A stretch of DNA of 64,000 bases from Blastocatellia bacterium (GCA_021463145.1 JAJTWZ010000018.1:1-64000), one strand, 5' to 3'. Numbered from the stretch's first letter, positions 15,646-26,697 are shown. Program-made: numbers and translations. Notes: generated by a model from the letters alone, not told the origin.

Positions 15646-16757
15646 CCGGTCGCTTCGGCCGCCGGCAGTTCATGAATCGCCGATCTGCCTGCAAGCCACT
15701 CCGAAATGAGCCGCCAATTGGACGGCGCACGGCTGCCGGCCATAGCGCCGAGGTGTCCGCCACGCACGAGCATGAACGTCTTCTCGCGGCTTCCGATCGC
15801 ATCTATGACCGGACGGGCGGCCGCCGGCGCGCCGAAATGATCGTCCGGGCTCGCAAGCACCAGGTAGTCCGCCGTGACTTTCGAGAGGTCGACGATGCGA
15901 TCGAACATCACCACCTCATTGCGGATCAGCTTGTTGTCGCGGATGAAGTCTCGAGCGAACTGCTTGAATGCCGCCTCGGGATAGTGGAGAATATCGCCCA
16001 TCCACTTGCTCATCGCCTCGTAGCCCTCGAGGAACTCGTCATCCCAGAGATTCCAGACGAGCGACACCGGACGTGTGATCATCTTCATCGGCTGGGTAAG
16101 CTGGAAGAGCGCCTGCGACAGGAACGCCGGAAAGTAGCCGTACCGTTCCGCGATCGACACCAGCGGCCCCTCCGCGTACTTCATCAACTGGTGATAGAAC
16201 TCGAGCCTGGAGAAATCCACGGGCGCGCCGAGCATCACGACGTTCTTCACCGCGTTCGTCCGCTCGAGGGCCGCATACACCGTCGCGAAGATGCCGCCCA
16301 TGCAGTATCCGAATATCGATACCTGCCGCGATCCCGTCACTTCCCGCATCCTCTCGACCGAAGTGTTGATCGGACGCAGAAGGTAGTCCTCGAGGCGGAA
16401 TTCACGGTCCTGCTCGTCAGGACGGCCAAAGTCGACAAGCCAGACGTCGTAACCTTCGTCTAGCATGAACTCGACAAAAGAGTGTCCAGGCCGGAGGTCG
16501 TAGATGTCGGGCTTTACCATCAGAGGCGGGACGATCAACACCGGCACGGGATGAATCGGGCCGCCCTCCCGCTTGAGCCTGTATCGCCGAAGCAGTACGT
16601 GGCGCTCGTCGATCATGACGTCGGACGGTTCGGGCTCGAATTCGTAGAGCCCGCCATTGACGGCCATGCGCACGCCGTTATCGATCCGCAGGAGCGTCTT
16701 GTAGAACTCGACGCGTGCGGCCTCGGCTACGGCTGCGAGAAGATCGTCAGGCATCAC
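15642..16757 (-). CDS. phaC: Class III-like poly(3-hydroxyalkanoate) synthase PhaC
   Basis: Polymerises 3-hydroxyacyl-CoA into storage polyester. The 371-residue length matches class III/IV PhaC rather than the ~560-590 of class I/II. The lipase-like box is GYCMGG with nucleophile Cys152, diagnostic of PHA synthases. The catalytic Asp lies in LVLASPDDHFG and the general-base His in VRGGHLGAMAG. YDVWLVDFGRPDEQDR is also characteristic. GTG 16757 and ATG 16754 are adjacent possible starts, without a clear Shine-Dalgarno. Class III enzymes usually need PhaE, which is not seen in the window. The coupled downstream gene is a hydrolase, not PhaE. Confidence 0.92.
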   Translation of the reverse strand: MMPDDLLAAVAEAARVEFYKTLLRIDNGVRMAVNGGLYEFEPEPSDVMIDERHVLLRRYRLKREGGPIHPVPVLIVPPLMVKPDIYDLRPGHSFVEFMLDEGYDVWLVDFGRPDEQDREFRLEDYLLRPINTSVERMREVTGSRQVSIFGYCMGGIFATVYAALERTNAVKNVVMLGAPVDFSRLEFYHQLMKYAEGPLVSIAERYGYFPAFLSQALFQLTQPMKMITRPVSLVWNLWDDEFLEGYEAMSKWMGDILHYPEAAFKQFARDFIRDNKLIRNEVVMFDRIVDLSKVTADYLVLASPDDHFGAPAAARPVIDAIGSREKTFMLVRGGHLGAMAGSRAPSNWRLISEWLAGRSAIHELPAAEATG

Positions 16758-16922
16758 GCCATGAGAAATACCACAACTGACGCGAATGTGGCCTCCCGAT
16801 CGACGCGATTCGCAAGCACCCGAAAGCAGCGCAAGGTGGGCAGTTACATTGGATCGAACGGCGCCTGGCCGCAGCTCGCTCGGGTCCGATCGATACGCCC
16901 GATCCGCTCGATCCCTCTGCGC

Positions 16923-19169
<2,247 letters not shown>

Positions 19170-19173
19170 GGCG

Positions 19174-19491
19174 TCACGCCTCCTCCAGCGAGCACAGAAG
19201 CGGGAACTCGCTTTCGCGGGCCAAGCGCGTGACCTTGGCGACCTTGGACTCGGCGATCTCGTATGGGTAGACGCCTGCAACGCCGATCCCCTCGTTGTGA
19301 ACCTGAAGCATGACCCTGAATGCAGTTGCGTGATCGCGATGGAACACGGAAACGAGGACCTCGATGACGAACTCCATGGTCGTGAAGTTGTCGTTGTGCA
19401 GAAGGACGTTGAACATCGGTGGCTGGCCCGTGATGGCTTTCGGATCGGCGACAACGGCGCCGGAACGCCCCGGTTGGTGGCTCGTCGGCAT
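19174..19491 (-). CDS. clpS: ClpS adaptor for the N-end rule
   Basis: A 105-residue adaptor that delivers N-degron substrates to ClpA. The core reads FNVLLHNDNFTTMEFVIEVL, then HRDHATAFRVMLQVHNEG and GVYPYEIAESK, with the HNDN/TMEFV pocket residues and the VMLQVHNEG helix intact. It has a short disordered N-terminus. It lies directly before clpA, the normal order, with a 4-base gap. Confidence 0.96.
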   Translation of the reverse strand: MPTSHQPGRSGAVVADPKAITGQPPMFNVLLHNDNFTTMEFVIEVLVSVFHRDHATAFRVMLQVHNEGIGVAGVYPYEIAESKVAKVTRLARESEFPLLCSLEEA

Positions 19492-19533
19492 GGCGGGAGA
19501 ATTGTACCCCTACGAACGCGCTACAGCCCACGG

Positions 19534-20589
19534 TCAGGCACGCTCGCGCCGCTTCCAGATGAAGCCGTCGAGCACGTAGTGAACGATCTGGGGCACCGCC
19601 AGCAGCGGGACGATCAGGAACTGCAGCCATTCCACGTTCCAGCCCGGCCCGAACAACCACGCCCGGTCCTGCCATACCGCCCGATCCCAGACCAGTTCCT
19701 CCACGTAGGCAAGCACCCAGAGCGTCGCGAGGAACACGATCGCTCCACGTCCGAAAAATCGCGCGAAAGCCGTGCCCGGGATCGCCGCGGCTCGCCTCGA
19801 GGCCGAGAACCACACGATCGCGAGGTACGGCACACCGTGCACTATCACGTTCGTCACGGTGAAGGCATAGTCCGAGTCATAAGCGACGATGCCCGCATAC
19901 CAGCATGCCGCCGTCGTCGCCACGACGATGTCCTTGCCCGGATTCGGCCGGCGCTCGATCCACGCCCGGCTCGATCTCACCGCATAGGCCGAAAGCAGTG
20001 CGACGTACACCCAACCGAACGCGGTTACGGCCAAACCCGGAATCGAGAGCGCAAAGTCTCCCTCGAGAAACCACCAGAAACGCCTTGGCAGATTTGAGTG
20101 CCAGTAAGCCAGCGGATAGAGAGTGGCCGCGTAGATCGTCGCCGCGTCAAGCCAGTGGCCAAGCCGGTCGTATTCACCGGCCCGGCCCCGATACAGTGCC
20201 ACCCATCCATACTGCTGGCGGATAAAATGAAACACCGCCACGTATGCCAGCACGCGCCAGAAAACGAGCGCACCGAACGTGTAGAGCGCGATTCCGGCGA
20301 CGAGAGCCAGGACCGGCACTGCCGTGTATAGCAGAGGCCGCCGGCGCAGTTCCTGCCCGTCGAGGTATATCTTGAACGACGTCGAATAGACGTGCGCAAC
20401 GTCGATCAACAGCACGCACGGCACCCAGACCCATTCCGGCGTGCCAGCAGCCAGCAGACCGAACCTGGCGCCTGCCCAGAGCAGCGCGAACGACAACACG
20501 GCGCTGCCCAGAAACACCGACAGGTCGACTGGCATCGAGAAGAGCCACGGCAACCCGCCTGAAGCGGCTCGTGCGGTTACGGCGCTCAT
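19534..20589 (-). CDS. Polytopic membrane protein, last gene of the polyamine-type operon
   Basis: A 351-residue protein with about eight to ten hydrophobic segments and no recognised family. Conserved-looking charged/aromatic motifs are LIDVAHVYSTSFKIYLDG, FHFIRQQYGWVALYRG and NVIVHGVPYLAIVWF. Buried His residues next to Arg-Gln or Tyr suggest a membrane enzyme rather than a simple anchor. Its ATG overlaps the stop of the FAD oxidase gene (ATGA), and it ends 42 bases before clpS. The upstream open frame is Arg-rich shadow sequence. Function unknown. Context points to a lipid or polyamine-linked membrane step. Confidence 0.75.
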   Translation of the reverse strand: MSAVTARAASGGLPWLFSMPVDLSVFLGSAVLSFALLWAGARFGLLAAGTPEWVWVPCVLLIDVAHVYSTSFKIYLDGQELRRRPLLYTAVPVLALVAGIALYTFGALVFWRVLAYVAVFHFIRQQYGWVALYRGRAGEYDRLGHWLDAATIYAATLYPLAYWHSNLPRRFWWFLEGDFALSIPGLAVTAFGWVYVALLSAYAVRSSRAWIERRPNPGKDIVVATTAACWYAGIVAYDSDYAFTVTNVIVHGVPYLAIVWFSASRRAAAIPGTAFARFFGRGAIVFLATLWVLAYVEELVWDRAVWQDRAWLFGPGWNVEWLQFLIVPLLAVPQIVHYVLDGFIWKRRERA

Positions 20590-22241
20590 CCGGCAAGCGC
20601 CTCCACGCGAAATCCAAGGGCCGCGAGCACTTCCTCGCCTGCCCGCACGCCGTGGGCAAGCGCCTCCTCGAAAAGTGCGATCCGGCTGAGGTCCGTATGC
20701 GCGAAATGCACCCCGCCGATCGGAGCGGCCGCGCGACGCCGGGCATCGTCCCATACGGCGCCGGGCTCAGGCCGGACCATCGCGTGCCCCCACCGCATAA
20801 CGTCGACGCGAGTAGCGAGCTCCCGCACATCGGGATGCGCCATCGACAGGTCCGACAGCGCCACCTCGGCCCATTCGTCGCGTCCGGCGGAAAGCAGCCG
20901 GCGCTGCCCTTCTCGCGCATTCGAATCGGTCAAGGGGTAGTAGTAGGTGAGCACCGTCGGACCGCGATCCAACTCGGTCTGATGGGTCGCCACGACATAT
21001 CCGAGCGACGGACTCTCGACGAGCACGTTGTCCCAGCACATCGGAAAGTTACCGGGCCGCAACTTCGGGCGGTCGCTCAGATGGATGTTCGCCACCATCC
21101 ACGCTCCGTATGCCGGCGCCGGGCGATCCGGGCTGTAGCCGTCGCGTATCGAAGCAACAATCCTGCGCGTCAGGTGTCCCGGAGTCGCGACGATCGCGCG
21201 GTCGCAGCGCACGCCGAATGCCGTGTCTGTCTTCGCGTCCCACGCGACCACCTCGAGCCTCCTGCCGTCTGCTGCGACGCGAACGTCGGTCACGGCCGCT
21301 CGCGTTCGCACGCGCGGCCCCGCGACGCCAGCCAGGTGCGCAACAAGCCGGCCATTGCCTTCAGGCCAGGTCACCAGCGGCTGCGCGGCGTCGTCGAGGC
21401 CCCCGACGCGCGAGCAGAAATAGAAAAGCCCGGCCCACGCGCTCGTCTGCTCGAGCTTCGAGCCGTAGTCGTCGCGGCACGCGTATTCGACGTACCAGCG
21501 CAGGCGCTCCGAGGTGAGTGCGCGTTCACCCATCCAGTCGGCCATCGTCATCCTGTCGAGCGAAATGACATCGGCGTCGTCCGATCCGGCAGCCACGGGC
21601 AAGCCGAATGCGCGTCGCCCGCGTCCGTCCCGAAATGCGATCCATTTGCGGACCTCCGCGACGAATCGCCCATACTGATAGAGGTCGTCATCTGAAGCGC
21701 CCGCGTTCAGATAGAGTCCCTCGTACCAGCGGCCGCGATGGAAGACACGCTCCTCCGGATCGCGGCAGAGGAACTGCTCGGCAACGATGGGCTCTCCCCG
21801 CGCGTCGCGGCCCTCGAGCACGCCCATCTCATCGAGCAACGCGACCAGCGCGCGATCTTCCTTGAGAGGTGCAGGAATGTAGTGCGCGCCCCAGGGATAC
21901 GCCACGACACCGGACTGGCCAGCGCGCGAAGTGCCACCAGACTCGGGCTCGAGCTCCAACAACAGGAATCGTTCGAACCCGGCTCGCTCGAGTCGCCACG
22001 CGGCGGCCAGTCCCGCTACACCGCCGCCGGCGATGACCACGGGGACGTCGTCCCACGCCTCGGCCGCGGGTTCAGGGCGGAATCCGTCACGCAACCGATG
22101 GCCAAGCTCGAACGACGGACCGGCGAGCTCTCCCGGCGGCAGTGGCGGAACCGCCGCGCCGCCACGGCACGCCGCCGCTGCGACCGGGGCGGCAAGGAAC
22201 GACGCCAGCAGGTCGCGTCTGGTCCAGGCGCCTAATCCCAC
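20586..22241 (-). CDS. Tat-exported FAD-dependent amine-oxidase-like protein
   Basis: The 551-residue product starts at GTG 22241 with AGGAG about 8 bases upstream, overlapping the previous gene by 10 bases. The N-terminus TRRDLLASFLAAPVAAAACR has a twin-arginine motif, hydrophobic segment and a Cys (possible lipidation). The dinucleotide fold VVIAGGGVAGLAAAWRLERA and ELEPESGG follow. Further signatures are PWGAHYIP and, near the C-terminus, GGVHFAHTDLS, as in flavin amine oxidases and protoporphyrinogen oxidase relatives. An open frame continues far upstream inside the SpeE-like gene but is a shadow. With SpeD and SpeE homologues in the operon, oxidation of a polyamine or polyamine adduct outside the cytoplasm is a reasonable inference. 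Confidence 0.85.
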   Translation of the reverse strand: MGLGAWTRRDLLASFLAAPVAAAACRGGAAVPPLPPGELAGPSFELGHRLRDGFRPEPAAEAWDDVPVVIAGGGVAGLAAAWRLERAGFERFLLLELEPESGGTSRAGQSGVVAYPWGAHYIPAPLKEDRALVALLDEMGVLEGRDARGEPIVAEQFLCRDPEERVFHRGRWYEGLYLNAGASDDDLYQYGRFVAEVRKWIAFRDGRGRRAFGLPVAAGSDDADVISLDRMTMADWMGERALTSERLRWYVEYACRDDYGSKLEQTSAWAGLFYFCSRVGGLDDAAQPLVTWPEGNGRLVAHLAGVAGPRVRTRAAVTDVRVAADGRRLEVVAWDAKTDTAFGVRCDRAIVATPGHLTRRIVASIRDGYSPDRPAPAYGAWMVANIHLSDRPKLRPGNFPMCWDNVLVESPSLGYVVATHQTELDRGPTVLTYYYPLTDSNAREGQRRLLSAGRDEWAEVALSDLSMAHPDVRELATRVDVMRWGHAMVRPEPGAVWDDARRRAAAPIGGVHFAHTDLSRIALFEEALAHGVRAGEEVLAALGFRVEALAG

Positions 22242-23803
22242 CGCTTCCACTCCTGCTCGTAGTACCGAACGAGAGCCTGATTGTCGAGGCGGTTGATCTC
22301 GACCTCGACCGGCTTCATATCTGCGCTGAAGCGAAACATGGACTGAAGAGCTTCGTCGTTCAGGAATCGCATTCCCTCGGGCGCGACAACTGGCACGTCG
22401 AAGGGTTCCAGCCGCGCAAGCACGAAACCCCAAACGCCGAATGACGGAACGGGCGTCTGGTAGGGCCGCGCTATGAAGCCCGCGGCCTCGAGAGTCCGGA
22501 CAATGCACCAGTACGACGTGCGCGCAAAGAGCGGTGAAGTGCATTGAATGCCGACCGTGGCGCCGGGCGCCAGTCGCGCGCGAAGCAGTCCGTAAAATCG
22601 CGTGGTGTACAGCTTCCCGAGGGCAAACGAATTCGGATCCGGAAAGTCGACTATTGCGACGTCGAACGACTCCTGCACTTCCGCGAGCCAGATCATCGCG
22701 TCGCGATTGACCACCGACACGCGCGGATCGGCGAAGCTGTGGCCATTGAGTTCCGCAAGCGGAGGAAATCGACTGGAGAGTTCCGTCATCCCCGGATCCA
22801 GATCCACAAGCGTCACCGACTCGACGCAGGACCACTTGAGAATCTCGCGTAGCGCCAGCCCGTCGCCTCCACCAAGCACGAGCACGTGTCGAGGATTCGG
22901 GTGGGCGAGCATAGCCGGATGCACGAGCGCCTCGTGATACCGGTACTCGTCGGCAGAAGCGAACTGCAGATTGCCGTTGAGAAAGAGCTGGAATCCCGAC
23001 TTGCCCTTCGTTACGACGATCCGCTGGTATGAGGTCGACCTGGCGTATACGACGTCGTCCGCGTACAGGCCCTCCTCGGAAAGCGATGTGAGCGCGTTCG
23101 CCTTCCAGAAGCCGATGGCGAGCAATGCGATGAGAAGGAACGCCCTGATGCGCAGCCCCGTGGCGCCCCGCCTGATCAGCGGGCCGAGAAGCCACGTGCT
23201 CCACAAGCCAACCGAGGCGTTCAGCAATCCGAAAAGAAGCGACGTCCTGACGAGACCCAGGCGCGGGACGAGGATGATCGGAAAGAGGATCGACGCGGCG
23301 AGCGACCCGATGTAGTCGAAGGCAAGAACGCGCGCGACGATGTCCTTGAACGTCAGTCGATTCTCGAGCAGCCGCATGAGAAGCGGGATCTCGAGACCAA
23401 CGAACACGCCGATCGCGAAGACGAGCGAGTAGAGAAGCAGCGAGAACGCACCAACGCGGGCAAAGGCGAGAAAAAGGACCGGCGCGGCAGTACCGCCGAG
23501 CAGCGCAACGACCAGCTCGACCTCGACGAAGACGCGGGCGACATCCGCCCTGACGAACTTCGAAAGCCACGCGCCGACTCCAAGCGCAGACAGGTAGATG
23601 CCTATGACCAGCGAGAACTGCGTCACCGAATCGCCGAGCACGTAGCTGGCGAGCGTGGCGGCCAGCAATTCGTAGATCAGCCCGCAAGTGGCGATCAGGA
23701 AGACGTTGACGAATACGATCGCCGGACGAATCGGCGTGGCGTCCGCAGGGACGCCAGGCGGGCTGCTGGATGTGTCGGACTCAGCGGACATTGACGGCTG
23801 CAC
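22232..23803 (-). CDS. Membrane-embedded spermidine synthase-like aminopropyltransferase
   Basis: A 523-residue protein. Residues ~28-230 hold about seven membrane helices (FVNVFLIATCGLIYELLAAT, SLLLYSLVFAIGVFVGLEIP). Residues ~270-510 form a SpeE-like domain with VLVLGGGDGLALREIL (decarboxylated-SAM site), VTLVDLDPGMTEL, and VDFPDPNSFALGKLYT, the substrate loop equivalent to the DxxDPxGP motif of spermidine synthases. Fusion to a membrane domain is known for a large, mostly uncharacterised SpeE subfamily. The start is GTG 23803 or ATG 23791. Its product stop overlaps the oxidase gene. It probably transfers aminopropyl groups to an acceptor at the membrane. Confidence 0.88.
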   Translation of the reverse strand: MQPSMSAESDTSSSPPGVPADATPIRPAIVFVNVFLIATCGLIYELLAATLASYVLGDSVTQFSLVIGIYLSALGVGAWLSKFVRADVARVFVEVELVVALLGGTAAPVLFLAFARVGAFSLLLYSLVFAIGVFVGLEIPLLMRLLENRLTFKDIVARVLAFDYIGSLAASILFPIILVPRLGLVRTSLLFGLLNASVGLWSTWLLGPLIRRGATGLRIRAFLLIALLAIGFWKANALTSLSEEGLYADDVVYARSTSYQRIVVTKGKSGFQLFLNGNLQFASADEYRYHEALVHPAMLAHPNPRHVLVLGGGDGLALREILKWSCVESVTLVDLDPGMTELSSRFPPLAELNGHSFADPRVSVVNRDAMIWLAEVQESFDVAIVDFPDPNSFALGKLYTTRFYGLLRARLAPGATVGIQCTSPLFARTSYWCIVRTLEAAGFIARPYQTPVPSFGVWGFVLARLEPFDVPVVAPEGMRFLNDEALQSMFRFSADMKPVEVEINRLDNQALVRYYEQEWKRWD

Positions 23804-23848
23804 GCGAACGGTCGCGTGGGGCGTTCGCAGGCGCGGGCGCGCCCTGCC

Positions 23849-24076
23849 TCAACCCTGAATTGCCATGCCGATGATGATGGCGATGCCGATGATGATGGAC
23901 GCCATAACGATCGCGAGCGCCGTGTTCTGGTCCTCCTCGATCTCCTTCTGGATCGAGAACGGCGTCACCTTGATCATGATGACGAAAGCGATCGCGAACG
24001 CGATGACCCCGATGACAGCGAAGACAAGCGCCGCGACGAGGTGCGCGATGAACAGGTTGAGTGCCTCAGGCGACAT
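23849..24076 (-). CDS. DUF350 small membrane protein
   Basis: A 75-residue protein with two hydrophobic helices joined by a short charged loop (IQKEIEEDQNTALAIVMASI), the DUF350 signature. DUF350 proteins include YjfL of Escherichia coli, encoded beside a glutathionylspermidine-synthase-like ATP-grasp enzyme. The ATG shares its A with the stop of the upstream peptide gene (TGATG), so translation is coupled. Most family members carry one or two copies of this pair of helices; here there is one. Confidence 0.85.
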   Translation of the reverse strand: MSPEALNLFIAHLVAALVFAVIGVIAFAIAFVIMIKVTPFSIQKEIEEDQNTALAIVMASIIIGIAIIIGMAIQG

Positions 24077-24258
24077 CACTTTCCTCCCTGGTATCCGGAA
24101 TGCCAAAAATGGAACGAGCGGTAACCGCCTGGCGACTGCCGGACGTCCGCGGGCACGAATTCCCGCTCGGAGTCGCCGAATTCGGTGCCGGTCCACGCCA
24201 CGCCGCCGTAGCCGATGATCGCCAGTGCCGCGAGGCCGAGAAAGAACTTGTTGAACAC
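24076..24258 (-). CDS. 60-residue peptide with membrane helix and Gly/aromatic Lys-ended tail
   Basis: GTG start with GGAGG seven bases upstream. Residues ~4-22 are a single hydrophobic helix (KFFLGLAALAIIGYGGVAW). Residues 23-40 are acidic then basic (EFGDSEREFVPADVR). The tail reads SPGGYRSFHFWHSGYQGGK, rich in Gly, Tyr, His and Phe/Trp and ending in GGK at the very C-terminus. It sits between the DUF4178 and DUF350 genes and overlaps the latter by one base. No known domain is recognised. The small size, fixed position between modification-type genes and exposed terminal Lys make it a candidate substrate of the operon's enzymes. Confidence 0.8.
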   Translation of the reverse strand: MFNKFFLGLAALAIIGYGGVAWTGTEFGDSEREFVPADVRQSPGGYRSFHFWHSGYQGGK

Positions 24259-24275
24259 GTCACATCCTCCGTCCG

Positions 24276-26183
24276 TCATTCGTCGCTGGAGCTTGTATTG
24301 AACATGCTCTCGCGCCATCGCCTGGCCTCGAAGTTGGCCTTCACCAGGATGGCGATGAACATACCGACCGAAACCAACACCATAAGGAGCACCCAGTGCA
24401 GCACTCGCGGCACGCCCTGCGTTATGGCCACTTTCGCCTGAGTCGGTTTTGCAAAGTCCTGCCACTGTGCCTCGAGGCGCAGCGTGTATCGGCCCTCGGG
24501 CAAGGACGAGAGATGGGTTTCCGAGAAGGGCGAACCCTCGCTCCAGGATTCGCCGCCCTCGACGCCGCTGTAGAACTCGACAGGAATCGAGAACGACTGA
24601 ACGAGCCCGCTCTCGACATTGACCAGATCGCCTTCGACGTAGAACCAGGAGTTGCTGACGGGAGCCGTGACCTCGACCTTGAGGTTCTCGTGGGCCTTCA
24701 CGTTGAACTCGTCACTGAAGTAGACAGAGGTGGCCGTCGAGCTCTCGAGCGGCTTGAATTCGATCGTCTTGTCGAATATCGGCCTCCGCGGCCCGCACGC
24801 CTGAAACCCGAGACCGACGACGAACGCGAACAGAAGCATCAGTACCCAGGGCAGCACCTTTCCGTTGTGCGGATTCGGCTGGGCCATTCCGACCGTCGCC
24901 GGTTGCGGCATCTCGCGTTGCAGTTTGTAGAGCTCCGCAATGGTGTCACGCTGTACGTAGACGCCGTGCGACCACGTCATCTCGGTAGAAGTCACTTCCC
25001 GGGAGAGGATCTCGGGGGCGCGAACGAAATCGGTCGCGAAGCAGGACTCACCGGTCTCGACGCGCCAGTAAAACTCGCCGTAAACGGTCTGCACGTAGGC
25101 CGTGACCGCCTGAAAGCGCTTGAACGACCTGCTCCGATACGAGGCCATCGTTTCGCCGTCGAAGACGTCGCCTGCCGAGAGCGGTTCGACGAAAGACCAA
25201 TGGCCGGAGTCGTGAACCAGCCATCGGAACCCGGCAAGCGGCGCGTAAATCAGATACTCCTCCCAGCCGTATGTCACCCCATCGACGACGCACGCCCGCG
25301 TCATGTACCCGATGGTCGTAAAAGCCGTCTCGTTCCAGTTGGCGACGGATCCAAGAGGTATGAGCGGAATCGACCGCGACTCGAGCGTTCGCAGGTACGA
25401 GAGATTCCCGTTCTCGACTTCGAGCAGCGCATTGCAATTGGGGCACGTTGCACGTTCCGACTCAGGCGCCCGCAGATCCATCGGTCCACCGCACTGCGGG
25501 CACGTCAGGCGCACGGATCCGACCCTGCGTTCCCGCTGGTCGAAGGAATCCGCCTCGCGTGTTATGCCGATGCCGCCCAGCGTGACTTCGCGGCCGCCAA
25601 AAAGTAACGGCGGAGTCTCGCTGTAGTCGATCGTTGCAAACTGCCCTGCATCGCCCGCGAGGTCGACGAAATAGTACTCCTCGCCGGGAACGAGCTCGTA
25701 CGGGATCTCGCCCTCGGCAGCGATCGGGCGCGCGGCGCCAAGCTCGCTTACGACGAAATTCCCTGGTGTCCCCGGCAGCGGGCCCTGAAGGCCAGGACGC
25801 ACGTTGCCAAGTTGCGGAAGGAGGTTCGCGTCCGCCACCGGCACTGGAAACGTCATGTAAAAGCGTCCCTGAGCTTCGGCGAGCCACCCGGTTCGCCCGT
25901 CGCCGAAGGTGGCATACCACTCGTCCCAGACGCCGCCGGCCTGATGCTGAATCTGAGCGCGGCCTGTCAGGACGAACGGCTTGCCGTCGAATCGTCCTTC
26001 GGTGCCGACAGAAAGCGGTGAGCGCGTGTCGACCAGATCGGCGACCTTGCCGAGGTTGCGCACGTCGCGATCCGTCCGCGCGATCGCCGAGTTGCAGTAC
26101 TCGCACACGACCACGATCGACGCCCCGAGCTTGAACTCGACCGGAGCGCCGCACGACGGGCAATCTGCTCGAGTAATCGTCAT
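24276..26183 (-). CDS. DUF4178 protein with two zinc ribbons and membrane helices
   Basis: A 635-residue protein. The N-terminal zinc ribbon has Cys8, Cys11, Cys28 and Cys31 (CPSCGAPVEF ... CEYCN). A first DUF4178-type beta domain follows, with FVLTGRAQIQHQAGGVWDEW. A second zinc ribbon (CPQCGGPMDL ... CPNCNALL) precedes a second beta domain with WNETAFTTIGYMTRACVVDG and YEFYWRVE-like strands. Two membrane helices lie near the C-terminus (VLPWVLMLLFAFVVGLGFQA, LHWVLLMVLVSVGMFIAIL) around an extracytoplasmic domain. Start ATG 26183 overlaps the speD stop by 4 bases. DUF4178 proteins recur beside DUF350 and SpeD/SpeE homologues. The biochemical role is unknown. Confidence 0.88.
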   Translation of the reverse strand: MTITRADCPSCGAPVEFKLGASIVVVCEYCNSAIARTDRDVRNLGKVADLVDTRSPLSVGTEGRFDGKPFVLTGRAQIQHQAGGVWDEWYATFGDGRTGWLAEAQGRFYMTFPVPVADANLLPQLGNVRPGLQGPLPGTPGNFVVSELGAARPIAAEGEIPYELVPGEEYYFVDLAGDAGQFATIDYSETPPLLFGGREVTLGGIGITREADSFDQRERRVGSVRLTCPQCGGPMDLRAPESERATCPNCNALLEVENGNLSYLRTLESRSIPLIPLGSVANWNETAFTTIGYMTRACVVDGVTYGWEEYLIYAPLAGFRWLVHDSGHWSFVEPLSAGDVFDGETMASYRSRSFKRFQAVTAYVQTVYGEFYWRVETGESCFATDFVRAPEILSREVTSTEMTWSHGVYVQRDTIAELYKLQREMPQPATVGMAQPNPHNGKVLPWVLMLLFAFVVGLGFQACGPRRPIFDKTIEFKPLESSTATSVYFSDEFNVKAHENLKVEVTAPVSNSWFYVEGDLVNVESGLVQSFSIPVEFYSGVEGGESWSEGSPFSETHLSSLPEGRYTLRLEAQWQDFAKPTQAKVAITQGVPRVLHWVLLMVLVSVGMFIAILVKANFEARRWRESMFNTSSSDE

Positions 26184-26560
26184 CGCATCGTCGCTTCGAG
26201 CGTGCCTGCGTGCGCACCCCGGCGCACGGTCCGAATAGTTACGTCCGACGCGCCGAGAGCTTCGGAGAGGCGGTCTTCCCAGGACCATTCCGGCCGGACG
26301 GAGCAGCAATAGAGATTGAACGTGGCAACGCCGTCTTCGGGATACGTATGCACCGCGAGGTGCGATTCCGTCAGCATGACGAGCCCGGTGACGCCACCCA
26401 TTCCGCCGAACACGTGCCAGCAGGGCTCGCCGAGCACCGTGAGACCGAGCTCGGAGATGGCCAGTTCGACGACTGATCGGATCACGCCCTCATCCCGGAG
26501 CGCCGAAGGCCGGCAACCCGAGGCATCCACGATCCACTCGATCCCAACTGTGTTTTCCAT
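26180..26560 (-). CDS. speD: S-adenosylmethionine decarboxylase proenzyme (SpeD, prokaryotic type)
   Basis: Makes decarboxylated SAM, the aminopropyl donor for SpeE-type enzymes, using a self-generated pyruvoyl group. The 126 residues include MLTESHLAVHTYPE, where cleavage is expected between Glu65 and Ser66. His71 and Cys86 correspond to the His68 and Cys83 of Thermotoga SpeD with the same +3 offset as Ser66 to Ser63. It is the first gene of a seven-gene operon on the minus strand, overlapping the next by 4 bases, and is divergent from the gene at 26698. No Shine-Dalgarno is obvious. Confidence 0.95.
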   Translation of the reverse strand: MENTVGIEWIVDASGCRPSALRDEGVIRSVVELAISELGLTVLGEPCWHVFGGMGGVTGLVMLTESHLAVHTYPEDGVATFNLYCCSVRPEWSWEDRLSEALGASDVTIRTVRRGAHAGTLEATMR

Positions 26561-26697
26561 CGCGCTCGGAGGACTGGCTCGCGCACGTCATCGAACGTGG
26601 CGGGCAAGCGCGAAGAGGATGCGGGCAACGAGTGCCCTTTGACAAGAGCGCGCGCAGGCGGCTTGCCGGATTGCGCGGTTGCGCGGGCGTTGCGTGA

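Noticed and set aside
19170-19454. N-terminal extension of ClpA
   Set aside because: It overlaps clpS out of frame and lacks similarity. The Clp N-domain starts at 19169.
20586-23687. A single 1033-residue protein
   Set aside because: Its first ~480 residues are Arg-rich shadow of the SpeE-like gene. The FAD oxidase begins at GTG 22241 with its own ribosome site and Tat signal.
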